From Mesorhizobium sp. B2-4-15 (GTDB lineage: Bacteria; Pseudomonadota; Alphaproteobacteria; Rhizobiales; Rhizobiaceae), in NCBI RefSeq assembly GCF_006658505.1, contig NZ_VFUZ01000003.1, positions 1 through 64,000 on the forward strand: a stretch of DNA of 64,000 bases, in the 5' to 3' direction. A model generated the notes under the pieces. The model worked only from the letters and a program-made list of their open reading frames with translations, was not told where the DNA came from and did no database searches. This document shows, piece after piece, positions 52,261 through 61,360 of this stretch (positions are counted from its first letter, which is position 1; each line of letters starts with the position of its first letter). The position numbers and the translations under genes were made by a program.

Positions 52261-53442
52261 TCAGACCAATCGCGTCAGCGCCTCGAAGAAAGCGACGATT
52301 TCGAGATCAAGCGGGTCATCGACCGGTACCGGCTGCGACGACATCTTGGCAATGACCACTTCCGCCTTCGGGTCGACATAGAGCCACTGGCCATGGATGC
52401 CGATGCCGCAATAGGCGCCGCTCGGCTTGCCCGACTGGTACCATTTGTTGCGATAACGGCCCTGCGGAAAAAGCGGCAGCATCGCACCGCGCTGCCAGGC
52501 TTCCGAACTGCCTCCGGTCGCGACCGTGTCACGCACCCAGGCTTCCGGCACAATGCGCCGGCCATTGGCGGTGCCGCCCTGCCGCATCATCTCGCCGATG
52601 CGCGCCAGGTCGCGCGGCGTCACCGAAATGCCGCCGGCGGTGCGCGCCGTGCCTTCCATGTCGACGCCGATCGACGCTTCGCTGACGGCCCCCAGCGGCA
52701 GCCACAGCCTGTCGCGCATCAGGTCGGCGAAGCGCCGGCCGGAAGCGCGTTCAAGCAGCAGGCCGAGCAGGTCGGAATTGGGCGAACGGTAGCGGAAGGT
52801 CTGACCATGTGGCTCGGCAAGCCGCTGCAGGGTCAGGATGAATTCGCGCAGGCTTTCCGTGCCGCCGCCCGGGTTCCATAGCGTGGCGCGGCGATAGCGT
52901 GCGAAGGCGCTTTCCGGATCGAGATAGGCCTCCTCGAAATCGAGGCTGACGCTCATGTCGAGCACATGCCGCACGCTGGCCTCGCCATAGGCCGAGCCGG
53001 TGGCCTCCGGGATGTATTGCGTTACCGGCGCTTCCGGATCGAAAGCACCCTCGCCTTCCAGTATGCCGGCGATGATGGCGGTCACCGACTTGCTGATCGA
53101 GAAGATGATGTGACGGGCACCGAAATCCATATGCGGCGCGAGCCAGTCGCCGACGGTCTTGCCGCTCTTCATCACCGTCAGCGCGTCGGTGCTGGAACGC
53201 ACGAGGAATTCGTGCACGGTCTCCGGCGCGCAGGCGACCGAAACTTTCTCGCCCAGCAGGCCGCCGAGGTCTCGCACCGGCTCCTCGGCGGCACCAGGCA
53301 TTGCGGTGACACGCGCGGTCGGAACCAGTTCGCCGAGGTTCTGGAACGACCATCGGTTGAACGGATTTTCACGCCAGTTGGCGAGCAGCACCTCGTTGCG
53401 GCGGAAGCCGTAGCGGGTCTCGAACGCGGTCTTGCCGGTCAT
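52261..53442 (-). CDS. Serine hydrolase, beta-lactamase/6-aminohexanoate-dimer hydrolase type (copy 1)
   Basis: The 393-residue soluble protein has the class C beta-lactamase fold with the SxxK nucleophile motif at Ser115-Lys118 (IIFSISKSVTAIIAG) and the YRSPNSDLLGLLLER segment in the YxN position. There is no signal peptide, which argues against a beta-lactamase and fits NylB-type hydrolases of linear amides or esterases. It is the last gene of the leftward polyamine transport cluster and follows a paralog by 33 bp. Confidence 0.82.
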   Translation of the reverse strand: MTGKTAFETRYGFRRNEVLLANWRENPFNRWSFQNLGELVPTARVTAMPGAAEEPVRDLGGLLGEKVSVACAPETVHEFLVRSSTDALTVMKSGKTVGDWLAPHMDFGARHIIFSISKSVTAIIAGILEGEGAFDPEAPVTQYIPEATGSAYGEASVRHVLDMSVSLDFEEAYLDPESAFARYRRATLWNPGGGTESLREFILTLQRLAEPHGQTFRYRSPNSDLLGLLLERASGRRFADLMRDRLWLPLGAVSEASIGVDMEGTARTAGGISVTPRDLARIGEMMRQGGTANGRRIVPEAWVRDTVATGGSSEAWQRGAMLPLFPQGRYRNKWYQSGKPSGAYCGIGIHGQWLYVDPKAEVVIAKMSSQPVPVDDPLDLEIVAFFEALTRLV

Positions 53443-53475
53443 GGCGTTTTCCTTCCAGGTCGTTTCTTGTGGGGC

Positions 53476-54672
53476 TCAGCGCAGGGCGGCGGCGATCGCG
53501 TGCACGGCCTTCAGCGTTGCCATGGAATAGGCGAGATTGCTGAAATCCGGCCAGGTCGAAAGCTTCACCACGACCATTCCTGTATTCCAGTCGATATGGA
53601 TCATCTGTCCGAACACGCCCCGGCACATCAGCGCGCGCGAGCTGGGATTCTCGATCCAGAACTGGTTGCGGTAACTGCCCTCCGGCATGCTGGCGGAGAA
53701 ATCCGGGCCATGCCTACCGTTGCGCGTCGCCTCGATCCAGACGGCCGGCACGATGCCGCCCCCATTGTCGAGGATCATCTGGCCGAAGCGGCCATAGTCG
53801 CGAAGCGTGGCGTTGAAGCCACCATCGGCGAGCGCATAGCCGGCGCCGTCGACGGTGAAGCAGGCGCTTTCATCGACACCAAGCTTTTGCCAGAGCTCTT
53901 CCGAAACCAGCTGCGCCAGCCGCTTGCCGGTCACCCGCTCCATGATGAAGGCGAGCACGTCGGTCTCTATCGAGCGGTACTCGAACTTTGCTCCGTGCGG
54001 ACGGACCGTGTCTTTCAAGCCGAGGATCAGCTCGAACATGTGCGATGGCCAGCGGAAGTCCGGATCGCTGCCAGGCGGTACCGGCTTCCAGCCGGCGGCG
54101 ACATCGACCTGGCCGATCTCGGAATAGCGGTCCGTATAGTCCTCGGAAAAGCGCACGCCCGTCGTCATGTCGAGCACGTGCTGGACGCTGGCGCCGGCCC
54201 AGCCCGTGGCGCCAAGCTCCGGCAGATAATCCGTGACCGACCGGGTGGGATCGATCAGTCCGCGCCCGGCCAATATGCCGAACACCGCGCCGGTGATCGA
54301 TTTGGCCATCGACTGCGACAGATGCAGCGTGCGCTCGTCCATGCCATTGAAATAGCACTCATAGGCGACCTTGCCGTCCTTGAGCACCAGGAAGCCATCC
54401 GTATAGGTCTCGTCCAGCAACCCCGCGAGCGTCGAAGGCCTGCCCTCGCTGTCTTCGACCGTCAGCCCGTCGAGATCGACTTCGGCGCGTTCGAGGCGAT
54501 GGCGGTGACCATTGCCGCGCCAGACTTCGGCGGTCGGCAGGATTTCCCTGATGTGCTGGAAGGTCCAGCGGTTCCATGGCGGCCGGTCCCAGTCGAGCTT
54601 TGGCGGCACCATGGCGGGCGGCGAGCCCTGCATGATCGGCGGCCGCGGATCGCTGTTGCGATAGGAATTCAT
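53476..54672 (-). CDS. Serine hydrolase, beta-lactamase/6-aminohexanoate-dimer hydrolase type (copy 2)
   Basis: The ATG at 54672 gives 398 residues. The SxxK motif is at Ser121-Lys124 (LSQSMAKSITGAVFG), with YRSIETDVLAFIMER at the YxN position. Both paralogs share the N-terminal WDRPPWNRWTFQHIREILPT-like start and lack a signal peptide. The two are clearly related but not recent duplicates. It follows the putrescine-type binding protein gene by 64 bp and is probably co-transcribed, suggesting action on an imported amide or ester. Confidence 0.82.
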   Translation of the reverse strand: MNSYRNSDPRPPIMQGSPPAMVPPKLDWDRPPWNRWTFQHIREILPTAEVWRGNGHRHRLERAEVDLDGLTVEDSEGRPSTLAGLLDETYTDGFLVLKDGKVAYECYFNGMDERTLHLSQSMAKSITGAVFGILAGRGLIDPTRSVTDYLPELGATGWAGASVQHVLDMTTGVRFSEDYTDRYSEIGQVDVAAGWKPVPPGSDPDFRWPSHMFELILGLKDTVRPHGAKFEYRSIETDVLAFIMERVTGKRLAQLVSEELWQKLGVDESACFTVDGAGYALADGGFNATLRDYGRFGQMILDNGGGIVPAVWIEATRNGRHGPDFSASMPEGSYRNQFWIENPSSRALMCRGVFGQMIHIDWNTGMVVVKLSTWPDFSNLAYSMATLKAVHAIAAALR

Positions 54673-54736
54673 GAGAGGCCATTTCCGGAAAAGAAAGGAC
54701 CCGGCGGCGTGTGCCGCCGGGTCCGTCATGCAGCGC

Positions 54737-55771
54737 TTACTTCTGCAGTTCGGTCCAGATCTTGGTGTAGATGTCCTGGATTTCAGGCGCACACATCTTC
54801 TGGAATTCGCCCTGTGGCTTCGCGGCGGCCGGAATGACGACTTCCGGCGCATCCTTCATGTCGGCCGGCATGTATTTGTCCGAGCCGGTGATGGCATTGG
54901 CGTAGCGGTGGAAGGCCGAGAGACCGGCTGCGTTTTCCGGATCCATGATGAAGTTCTGGAACAGCTTGGCGTTGTCGACATTCTTGGCTTCCTTGAGAAC
55001 GACGACGTTGTCGCTCCACAGGCCGTAGCCTTCCTTCGGATAATTGTAGTGGATGGCCGGATTGGCCAGCCGCTGGCGCAGCGCAGAGCCGTTCCAGTCG
55101 CTGGTGGCCTTGAAGTCGCCGGCGCCCATCTTCTCGATGGTGTTGTATTCCATGGCGATCCAGTTCGGCTTGGCCGCGACGAGCGTGTCACGCACCTTCT
55201 TCAGCACCGCCTTGTCGTCGGTGCACTGCTGGCCACCGACATATTTGATCGCGGCGAAGATGACGTCATTCATCTCGGGAACGACGTTGACCTTGCCCTT
55301 CAGCTCGTCGGGCGTGTTGAAGATGATGCCCCAGCTGTCGGCCGGTCCCTTGTAGGCATCGGTGTTGACGACGACGCCCACCGTGCCCAGCGCCCACGGC
55401 ACCGAATATTTGCGGCCGGGATCGAAATCTGGATTGGCCCATTCCGGCGCCACGTTCTTGAAGTTCTCCATCTTGCCCGGGTCGGTTTCGAGCACAAGCC
55501 CTTCCTTGATCCAGATCGGCACGTAGGTCTGCGAGGGCACGGCGATGTCGAAGCCGGTGCCGCCCTGGCGGACCTTGGCGAGCGCGGTGTCGTTCGAATC
55601 GTAGTCGGTGATCGTGACCTTGACGTTGTACTTGGCTTCAAACTTCTTGATTACGTCAGGGCTGGTGTAGTTGCCCCAATTGTAGATGTTGAGCACGCCG
55701 TCGGCGCGGGCGAGGCCCGTCGAAGCGAGCAACGCCAACCCCATGGCGGTTGCTGTTGTCTTCCAGTTCAT
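54737..55771 (-). CDS. potF: Periplasmic polyamine-binding protein (PotF/PotD type)
   Basis: The ATG at 55771 follows GGGAG at good spacing and gives 344 residues with a signal peptide cleaved at LARA-DG. The mature start VLNIYNWGNYTSPDVIKKFE is characteristic of PotD/PotF solute-binding proteins for spermidine or putrescine. The segment EMNDVIFAAIKYVGGQQCTD is also typical. It would pass substrate to the PotH/PotI permease just upstream. The binding-site residues do not let me say which polyamine is preferred. A longer frame reaching 56464 is a shadow. Confidence 0.9.
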   Translation of the reverse strand: MNWKTTATAMGLALLASTGLARADGVLNIYNWGNYTSPDVIKKFEAKYNVKVTITDYDSNDTALAKVRQGGTGFDIAVPSQTYVPIWIKEGLVLETDPGKMENFKNVAPEWANPDFDPGRKYSVPWALGTVGVVVNTDAYKGPADSWGIIFNTPDELKGKVNVVPEMNDVIFAAIKYVGGQQCTDDKAVLKKVRDTLVAAKPNWIAMEYNTIEKMGAGDFKATSDWNGSALRQRLANPAIHYNYPKEGYGLWSDNVVVLKEAKNVDNAKLFQNFIMDPENAAGLSAFHRYANAITGSDKYMPADMKDAPEVVIPAAAKPQGEFQKMCAPEIQDIYTKIWTELQK

Positions 55772-55794
55772 GGTTTTAACTCCCATTGTCGGTT

Positions 55795-56595
55795 TCAGTC
55801 TCGTTTCCTGCTGACGAAGAAAAACAACGTGACGATCGCGACCGAAAGCAGCAGGAAGGCGGTCGATATCGCGTTGATCTCGGGTGTGATGCCGCGGCGG
55901 ATCTGGCCGAGCATGTAGGTCGGCAGCGTGTCCTGACCGCCCGATTTGACGAACTCGGTGATAACGACGTCGTCGAGCGAGATGACGAAAGCCAGCATCA
56001 GGCCGGCCAGGATGCCGGGCCACAACAGCGGCAGCGTGATGCGGCGGAAGGTCTTCCACGGCGTCGCGTAGAGATCGGCGGCGGCACGCTCCAGCGTCAG
56101 GTCCATATTCTCCAGCCGCGCCCGGATCGGCAGGTAGGCGAAGGGAATGCAAAACGCCGTATGCGCGGCGATCAGGTAACCGAGGCCGGAATAGCCGGTG
56201 AAGATCTTGATGCGCGAGAAGAAGATCAGCAGCGCCACCCCGGTGACGATCTCGGGTACCATCAACGGCTGGTTGATCGCCGCATATTTGAAGGTGAGGC
56301 CGGGATAGGAGGCGGTGCGCGTGGTGGCGAGCGCCGCCATGGTGGCGAAGATGGTCGACAGCACCGCCGCGATGGAACCGATCTGGAAGGAACGCAGCGT
56401 TGCGTCGATGACCTGCGTGTTCTGGTATGCCGACTGGAACCATCTCAGCGAAAAGCCGCCCCATTCCGACGTCGAGCTTGCCGCATTGAAGGCATAGATC
56501 ACCAGCACCGCGATCGGCAGGTAAAGCACGACGAAGCAGGTCGCCGCGATCGCGGTGAAACCCGGCTGGTGCTTGATCGAGAAATTGCTAGCCAT
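55795..56595 (-). CDS. potI: Polyamine ABC transporter permease (PotI/PotC type)
   Basis: The ATG at 56595 lies inside the end of the PotH-type gene (8-bp overlap) and gives 266 residues with six membrane helices. The permease EAA-type loop is visible as MDLTLERAAADLYATPWKTF, which contacts the ATPase. It pairs with the preceding permease to form the membrane channel. Confidence 0.9.
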   Translation of the reverse strand: MASNFSIKHQPGFTAIAATCFVVLYLPIAVLVIYAFNAASSTSEWGGFSLRWFQSAYQNTQVIDATLRSFQIGSIAAVLSTIFATMAALATTRTASYPGLTFKYAAINQPLMVPEIVTGVALLIFFSRIKIFTGYSGLGYLIAAHTAFCIPFAYLPIRARLENMDLTLERAAADLYATPWKTFRRITLPLLWPGILAGLMLAFVISLDDVVITEFVKSGGQDTLPTYMLGQIRRGITPEINAISTAFLLLSVAIVTLFFFVSRKRD

Positions 56596-57508
56596 GACGC
56601 ACCCCCGACTTGCCGGCATTGCGCACATAGGCAAGCAGCGCCACCATGACGATGATCATCACGGTGATCGACAGCGCCGAGCCGAGCGGCCAGTTGCGGC
56701 CCTGCCCGAACTGCAATTCGATGAGGTTGGACAGCATCATGTTCTTGCCGCCGCCGAGCACGCTCGGCGTCACATAGGCGCCGAGGGCCGGAATGAAGAC
56801 GAGGATGGAACCGGCGATGACGCCCGGCTTGACCAGCGGGAAGATGATGCGCCGCAGCACCCGGAAACGCGTCGCGTAGAGGTCGTAGCCGGCTTCGACC
56901 AGCCGGAAATCGAGCTTCTCCATGCTGGCATAGATCGGCAGCACCATCAGCGGCAGGTAGACATAGGCCATGCCGATCAGGATCGCCGTGTCGGTGTAGA
57001 GGATCTGGACAGGCGCCGAGACGATGCCGAGCTTCAACAGGATCGTGTTGATGATGCCTTCGTTGCGAATGATCTGCAGTACGGCGAAGGTGCGGATCAG
57101 AAGGTTGGTCCAGAACGGGATCGTGATCAGGAACAGCCAGAGGTCGCGGGTCTTTTCGCTGCGTGTCGCCATGAAATAGGCGGTCGGGAACCCAAGCGCC
57201 AAAGTGGCGATCGTCGTCACGACGGCAAGCTTGATGGAGCGGAGGAAGATGGTGACATGCGCCGCCGCGAGCGAAAGCGTATCGTCGAAAATATCGCGTT
57301 CCAGGAGCACCGACGTCCAGGCGTCGGACGAGAACTGCCATTTCACGTCGCCATAGGCGCCGGGCGTCAGGAAGGAATAGACGAGAACGATCAGCAACGG
57401 GCCGGTCGCGGCCAGGAAAATGACCAGCAGCGCCGGCGCTGACAAGAGCCAGCGGTCACGGACATCGCGCCGTTCCGCCGCCTTGGCGACTTCTTCCGCG
57501 GTGGCCAT
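56588..57508 (-). CDS. potH: Polyamine ABC transporter permease (PotH/PotB type)
   Basis: The 306-residue inner-membrane protein has six helices and a coupling loop (LVEAGYDLYATRFRVLRRII). Its first base overlaps the last base of the ATPase gene. The N-terminus is longer than in E. coli PotH and is cytoplasmic and charged. Confidence 0.9.
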   Translation of the reverse strand: MATAEEVAKAAERRDVRDRWLLSAPALLVIFLAATGPLLIVLVYSFLTPGAYGDVKWQFSSDAWTSVLLERDIFDDTLSLAAAHVTIFLRSIKLAVVTTIATLALGFPTAYFMATRSEKTRDLWLFLITIPFWTNLLIRTFAVLQIIRNEGIINTILLKLGIVSAPVQILYTDTAILIGMAYVYLPLMVLPIYASMEKLDFRLVEAGYDLYATRFRVLRRIIFPLVKPGVIAGSILVFIPALGAYVTPSVLGGGKNMMLSNLIELQFGQGRNWPLGSALSITVMIIVMVALLAYVRNAGKSGVRHG

Positions 57509-58602
57509 CAGTCCCTCAGCACTTGCGCGGCGTCGTTGCCGATCATGATGCCGACCTTGTCGCCGCGCTCGAAACCGCAGCCGGCGCTGCGCGTATTCTG
57601 CTGGCGCACGGTAAAGGCCTCGCCGCTGTCAAGCTGGACATGAATATGCGTGTCGGTGCCGAAATAGACGATGTTGTCGACCATGCCCGACAGCTCGCCC
57701 TTGTCCTTCGTCAGCTTGGCGTGCTCGGGCCGCACCACCACGGTGGCATTGTCCTTGGGCTGGAAGCCTTCGGCAACGGTTGCTTCGATCGTCGTGCCCG
57801 ATTTGAGCGTCGCGCGTGCCTTGCCATTGCCGATGCCCGATATGGCGGCGGTGAGGAAGTTGGTTTCGCCGATGAAGTCGGCGACGAAACGGTCCGCCGG
57901 CTTGTCGTAAATGTCCCAGGGCGAGCCGACCTGCAGGATCTTGCCCGACGACATCACCGCGATGCGGTCCGACATCGTCAGCGCTTCTTCCTGGTCATGG
58001 GTGACGAAGATGAAGGTGATGCCGGTCTCATGCTGCAGCCGCTTCAACTCGATCTGCATCTCCTTGCGCAGCTTGTAGTCCAACGCCGAGAGCGGTTCGT
58101 CGAGCAACAGCACTTTCGGCTGCGGCGCGAGCGCCCGGGCCAATGCCACGCGCTGCTGCTGGCCGCCGGAAATCTGGCCTGTGCGGCGGCCCGCCAGGGC
58201 CTCCATTTTGACCAGCTTGAGCATCTCGGCGACGCGCGCCTTGATCTCGGCCTTGGGCTTGCCCAGCATCTCCAGGCCGAAGCCGATATTGTCGGCCACC
58301 GTCATGTGCGGGAACAGCGCATAGGACTGGAAGACGGTGTTGACGGGTCGCTTGAAGGGCGGCAGCGGCGCGATGTCCTGCCCGTAAAGCAGGATCTCGC
58401 CGGCGGTTGGAAAGTCGAAGCCGGCGATCAGCCGCAGCAAGGTTGTCTTGCCGCAGCCAGACGGTCCGAGCAGCGTGAAGAACTCGTTCTCGCGGATGGA
58501 TACCGAAACCCTGTCGAGGGCAGCGACCTGCCCCTCACCCGATCCGAAAATTTTGCTGACGTTTACTACTTCAATCGCATTCCGATCCGGTTTGTCCGGC
58601 AC
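57508..58602 (-). CDS. potG: Polyamine ABC transporter ATPase (PotG/PotA type)
   Basis: The 364-residue ATPase has Walker [12 protein letters not shown], the signature [15 protein letters not shown], Walker [13 protein letters not shown] and the H-loop in [12 protein letters not shown]-terminal TOBE domain contains the [12 protein letters not shown] motif typical of Pot-type importers. It opens the transporter operon potG-potH-potI-potF. A 142-bp gap separates it from the upstream amidohydrolase gene on the same strand. Confidence 0.93.
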   Translation of the reverse strand: MPDKPDRNAIEVVNVSKIFGSGEGQVAALDRVSVSIRENEFFTLLGPSGCGKTTLLRLIAGFDFPTAGEILLYGQDIAPLPPFKRPVNTVFQSYALFPHMTVADNIGFGLEMLGKPKAEIKARVAEMLKLVKMEALAGRRTGQISGGQQQRVALARALAPQPKVLLLDEPLSALDYKLRKEMQIELKRLQHETGITFIFVTHDQEEALTMSDRIAVMSSGKILQVGSPWDIYDKPADRFVADFIGETNFLTAAISGIGNGKARATLKSGTTIEATVAEGFQPKDNATVVVRPEHAKLTKDKGELSGMVDNIVYFGTDTHIHVQLDSGEAFTVRQQNTRSAGCGFERGDKVGIMIGNDAAQVLRD

Positions 58603-58744
58603 GATTACGCCTCACTGTTGACCCCGCTCTTGCTGGCGGAGCTCTTCCCCTGTTGGATGTGAACACATGGCCGGTAGGTTGGCAAGCCCGGCATTGAATC
58701 ACAGTTCAGTCAGTCATTCCAGGCTTGGCAGGCCCATGCCAAGG

Positions 58745-60424
58745 TCAGGCTTCATAGGTAACCTTCCCGCCGCAGATCGTCGTTGCCGGCCGTACCTTGT
58801 GCAGGTCTGCCGGCGCGGTCTTCTCGATGTCGGCCGACAGGACGACCAGATCCGCCATGTAGCCGGGCTTCAGCATGCCCTTGCGATCTTCGGCGAATTC
58901 CGCATAGGCGCCTTCGACCGTATAGGCCGCAAGCGATTCATGCAGTGAGAAGCTCTGGTCCGGATCGCTTTCTGCCCAGGGTTTGCGCAGCATCGCCGCC
59001 TGGATGCCCAGGATCGGGTCGATCGGCGAGACCGGCCAGTCCGAGGCGAAGACGACATGCGTGCCGGCGTTTTTCAAGGTGCGCCAGGCATAGCTCAGCG
59101 GCCAGCGGGCCGGCCCGATGCGCGACACGGTCGGCTCCAGCGGGAAATCCATGGCGCCGGGCGGATGCGGCGGCTGCATGGAAGCGATGACGCCGAGTTC
59201 GGCGTAGCGTGGCACGTCCGATGTGGTGGTGACCTCGATATGCTCGATGCGATGCCGGCTGTCGCGCTTGCCGTTGGCTTTTTGCGCCGCCTCGTAGCCG
59301 TCGAGCACGGCACGCACCGCCCCGTCGCCGATCGAATGTACCGCGATCTGCAGCCCGCGCTTGTCGATGGCGACGGCGAGGTCGATGAACTGTTGCGGCG
59401 TGAACAGCGGCTCGCCGACCCAGTCGGGACGGTCGGCATATGGCTCGATCATGACAGCCGTCCAGGAATCCAGCACCCCGTCATAGAACACCTTGACCAT
59501 GCCCGATGACAACCACTCGCTGTCGAAGCGTTCGGCCATCTCGGATGCCTTGTCGAGCATGTCGAGCGTCATGAAATTCTTGTAGTGGAACGGTATCTGC
59601 ACGCGGCAGGGCAAGCCTTCCTCGGCCTCGATCTCGGCCAGCAGTTCGAGCTGGTAGAGATTGCCGTCCATGTTCTGGATCGAGGTGATGCCGTGGCGCG
59701 CGCACCAGGCAAGCCCTCGCCGCATGATGTCACGGTCGAAGGCGCGCTCTTCCGCCGACGGCATCGGGTCCGGCTCGCCGCCGGTCGCCAGCCCCAGCCG
59801 CACGCGGCTTTCGCCGGCAAGGTCGAGCACCGGGCCGAAGGCTTCGCCCTCGCGCAGTTCGCCATCGGCCAGGCCGTCCTCGCCCATGACGATCTCGTTG
59901 CCCGGGCCAAGCGCGCGACCATGCAGGATGCCGGCCATGTCCAGCGCCTTGGTGTTGGCCCACATCGTATGGTGGTCGGGCGCGGCCATGACGAAGGGCC
60001 GGTCCGGCAGGATCGTGTCGAGATGATGGCGCGTCACCCGCTCGTCGCCGAGCACGGTATAGTCGACGCCCTGTCCGACAAGCATTTTCGCGTCGGGATG
60101 TGTCGATGCGTAGCCGCGGATCGCCTTCTGCAGCGCCTCGAAGCCGTGGACGCCCGAAAGCTGCAGATGGGCGAGCTCGGCCGCACCCGAAAAGAGATGC
60201 ATGTGGGCTTCGATGAACCCCGGGAGCACCGAACCGCCCTTGGCGTCGACAACCCTGGTCCCCGGTCCCTTGAACTCTTCGATGGCGGCGCGGCTGCCAA
60301 TGGCGATGATGGCGCCGTCCTTGACGGCAACGGCCTCGGCGGTGGGATTGCCGGCATCCATGGTCAGGACACGACCATTGATGACGACCAGATCCGCATT
60401 GTGACCCGCATCCGTGACAGACAT
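58745..60424 (-). CDS. Amidohydrolase family protein (YtcJ-like)
   Basis: The ATG at 60424 (GGAG site) gives 559 residues. The metal-dependent hydrolase fold of the YtcJ group is shown by GSVLPGFIEAHMHLFSG (the HxH metal site) and the later LQIAVHSIGDGAVRAVLDGY and IEHIEV histidines. HVVFASDWPVSPIDP supplies the final aspartate. Substrates in this group are mostly unknown N-acyl or cyclic amides. It lies upstream of the polyamine transporter on the same strand and diverges from a TetR gene. Confidence 0.87.
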   Translation of the reverse strand: MSVTDAGHNADLVVINGRVLTMDAGNPTAEAVAVKDGAIIAIGSRAAIEEFKGPGTRVVDAKGGSVLPGFIEAHMHLFSGAAELAHLQLSGVHGFEALQKAIRGYASTHPDAKMLVGQGVDYTVLGDERVTRHHLDTILPDRPFVMAAPDHHTMWANTKALDMAGILHGRALGPGNEIVMGEDGLADGELREGEAFGPVLDLAGESRVRLGLATGGEPDPMPSAEERAFDRDIMRRGLAWCARHGITSIQNMDGNLYQLELLAEIEAEEGLPCRVQIPFHYKNFMTLDMLDKASEMAERFDSEWLSSGMVKVFYDGVLDSWTAVMIEPYADRPDWVGEPLFTPQQFIDLAVAIDKRGLQIAVHSIGDGAVRAVLDGYEAAQKANGKRDSRHRIEHIEVTTTSDVPRYAELGVIASMQPPHPPGAMDFPLEPTVSRIGPARWPLSYAWRTLKNAGTHVVFASDWPVSPIDPILGIQAAMLRKPWAESDPDQSFSLHESLAAYTVEGAYAEFAEDRKGMLKPGYMADLVVLSADIEKTAPADLHKVRPATTICGGKVTYEA

Positions 60425-60683
60425 CGCGACTCCGCGCTTTTGACGACTGACTGAGACCGGCAACTCCGCGTCCAACCACCGCCGCTCCGCTGGAGCAGTG
60501 CCATGGGACAAAGAATGATGCCAGCGCGCTGTCCTCGAAATTCCCCTTGTTATCCCTGAAGACAGCGTGGATAAAAGAATGCGACTAATTATTCGCGTTT
60601 GTCAACATGCGGAATCTAGAATGTATTGTGGACAGCATCCTCCGCTTGTGTTGAGACCGGGTGGGGAACGGGGATATCAAGCA

Positions 60684-61337
60684 GTGAAGCGCAGTCTCGA
60701 CCGCAAAAACAGGATAGCGCTCGAACCACGCAAGCAGCCGCGGCAACAACGGTCGAGCAAGGTGGTCGACCGGATTCTCGACGCGGCGTTGATCCTGACG
60801 CGGGAGCAAGGAACCAAGACGCCGACGACGCTCGCCATTGCGCAGCGCGCGGGCTTGTCGGTCGGTTCGGTCTACCAATACTTTCCCAACAAGGAAGCCA
60901 TTCTTCTGGACCTCGCGCGGCGCTGGCTGTCGTCCTTTCCCGAGGTGATCGCGAAACGCATCAAGGTCCCCCCTCCCACCAACCGCGAAGAGTTTCGGCG
61001 CGAAGTGCGCAAGCTCTTCGCCGACACGTCCAGGCTCTATCTCGATAACGCCACCCTGATGCCGGTGATCGAGGCCATATCGGGCAATGCCGACCTCAGG
61101 CCGATCCAGAACGAATATGACGACCAGATCATCGCCCTCTACGCCGCATGGCTGCAGCATGTGAACCCTGCCCTTGAAGACAAGATCGCCAGCCGGCTCG
61201 GCGTGGTGATGATGGAGGTCGGGCACGTCTGCCGGCTCGTGGGGCTGAAAAAGGATCGCAAGACGTTCGACCTCATCGAGGACGATGTGGAAACCATGTG
61301 GCTCGCTCTGGTGAACCCCTATCTCAATCTTGACTGA
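60684..61337 (+). CDS. TetR/AcrR-family regulator
   Basis: With the GTG at 60684 the protein has 217 residues; open frame continues upstream to 60567, and the start is not certain. The helix-turn-helix is clear: VVDRILDAALILTREQG, then TTLAIAQRAGLSVGSVYQYF with PNKEAILLDL. The C-terminal ligand domain is of the TetR_C_17-like helical type. It is divergent from the amidohydrolase gene and 23 bp upstream of the acetylpolyamine amidohydrolase gene, so it probably controls the polyamine cluster in both directions. Confidence 0.86.
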   Translation: MKRSLDRKNRIALEPRKQPRQQRSSKVVDRILDAALILTREQGTKTPTTLAIAQRAGLSVGSVYQYFPNKEAILLDLARRWLSSFPEVIAKRIKVPPPTNREEFRREVRKLFADTSRLYLDNATLMPVIEAISGNADLRPIQNEYDDQIIALYAAWLQHVNPALEDKIASRLGVVMMEVGHVCRLVGLKKDRKTFDLIEDDVETMWLALVNPYLNLD

Positions 61338-61360
61338 TTTCGCACTTCGAGAGGAATTTT

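Noticed and set aside
52261..54672. Calling the serine hydrolases class C beta-lactamases
   Set aside because: Neither has a signal peptide or a clear KTG motif, and both sit in a polyamine transport cluster; NylB/esterase-type hydrolase is the safer reading.
55772..56464. Long upstream reading of the polyamine-binding protein gene
   Set aside because: It overlaps the PotI permease gene on the same strand in another frame, and the signal peptide starts at 55771.
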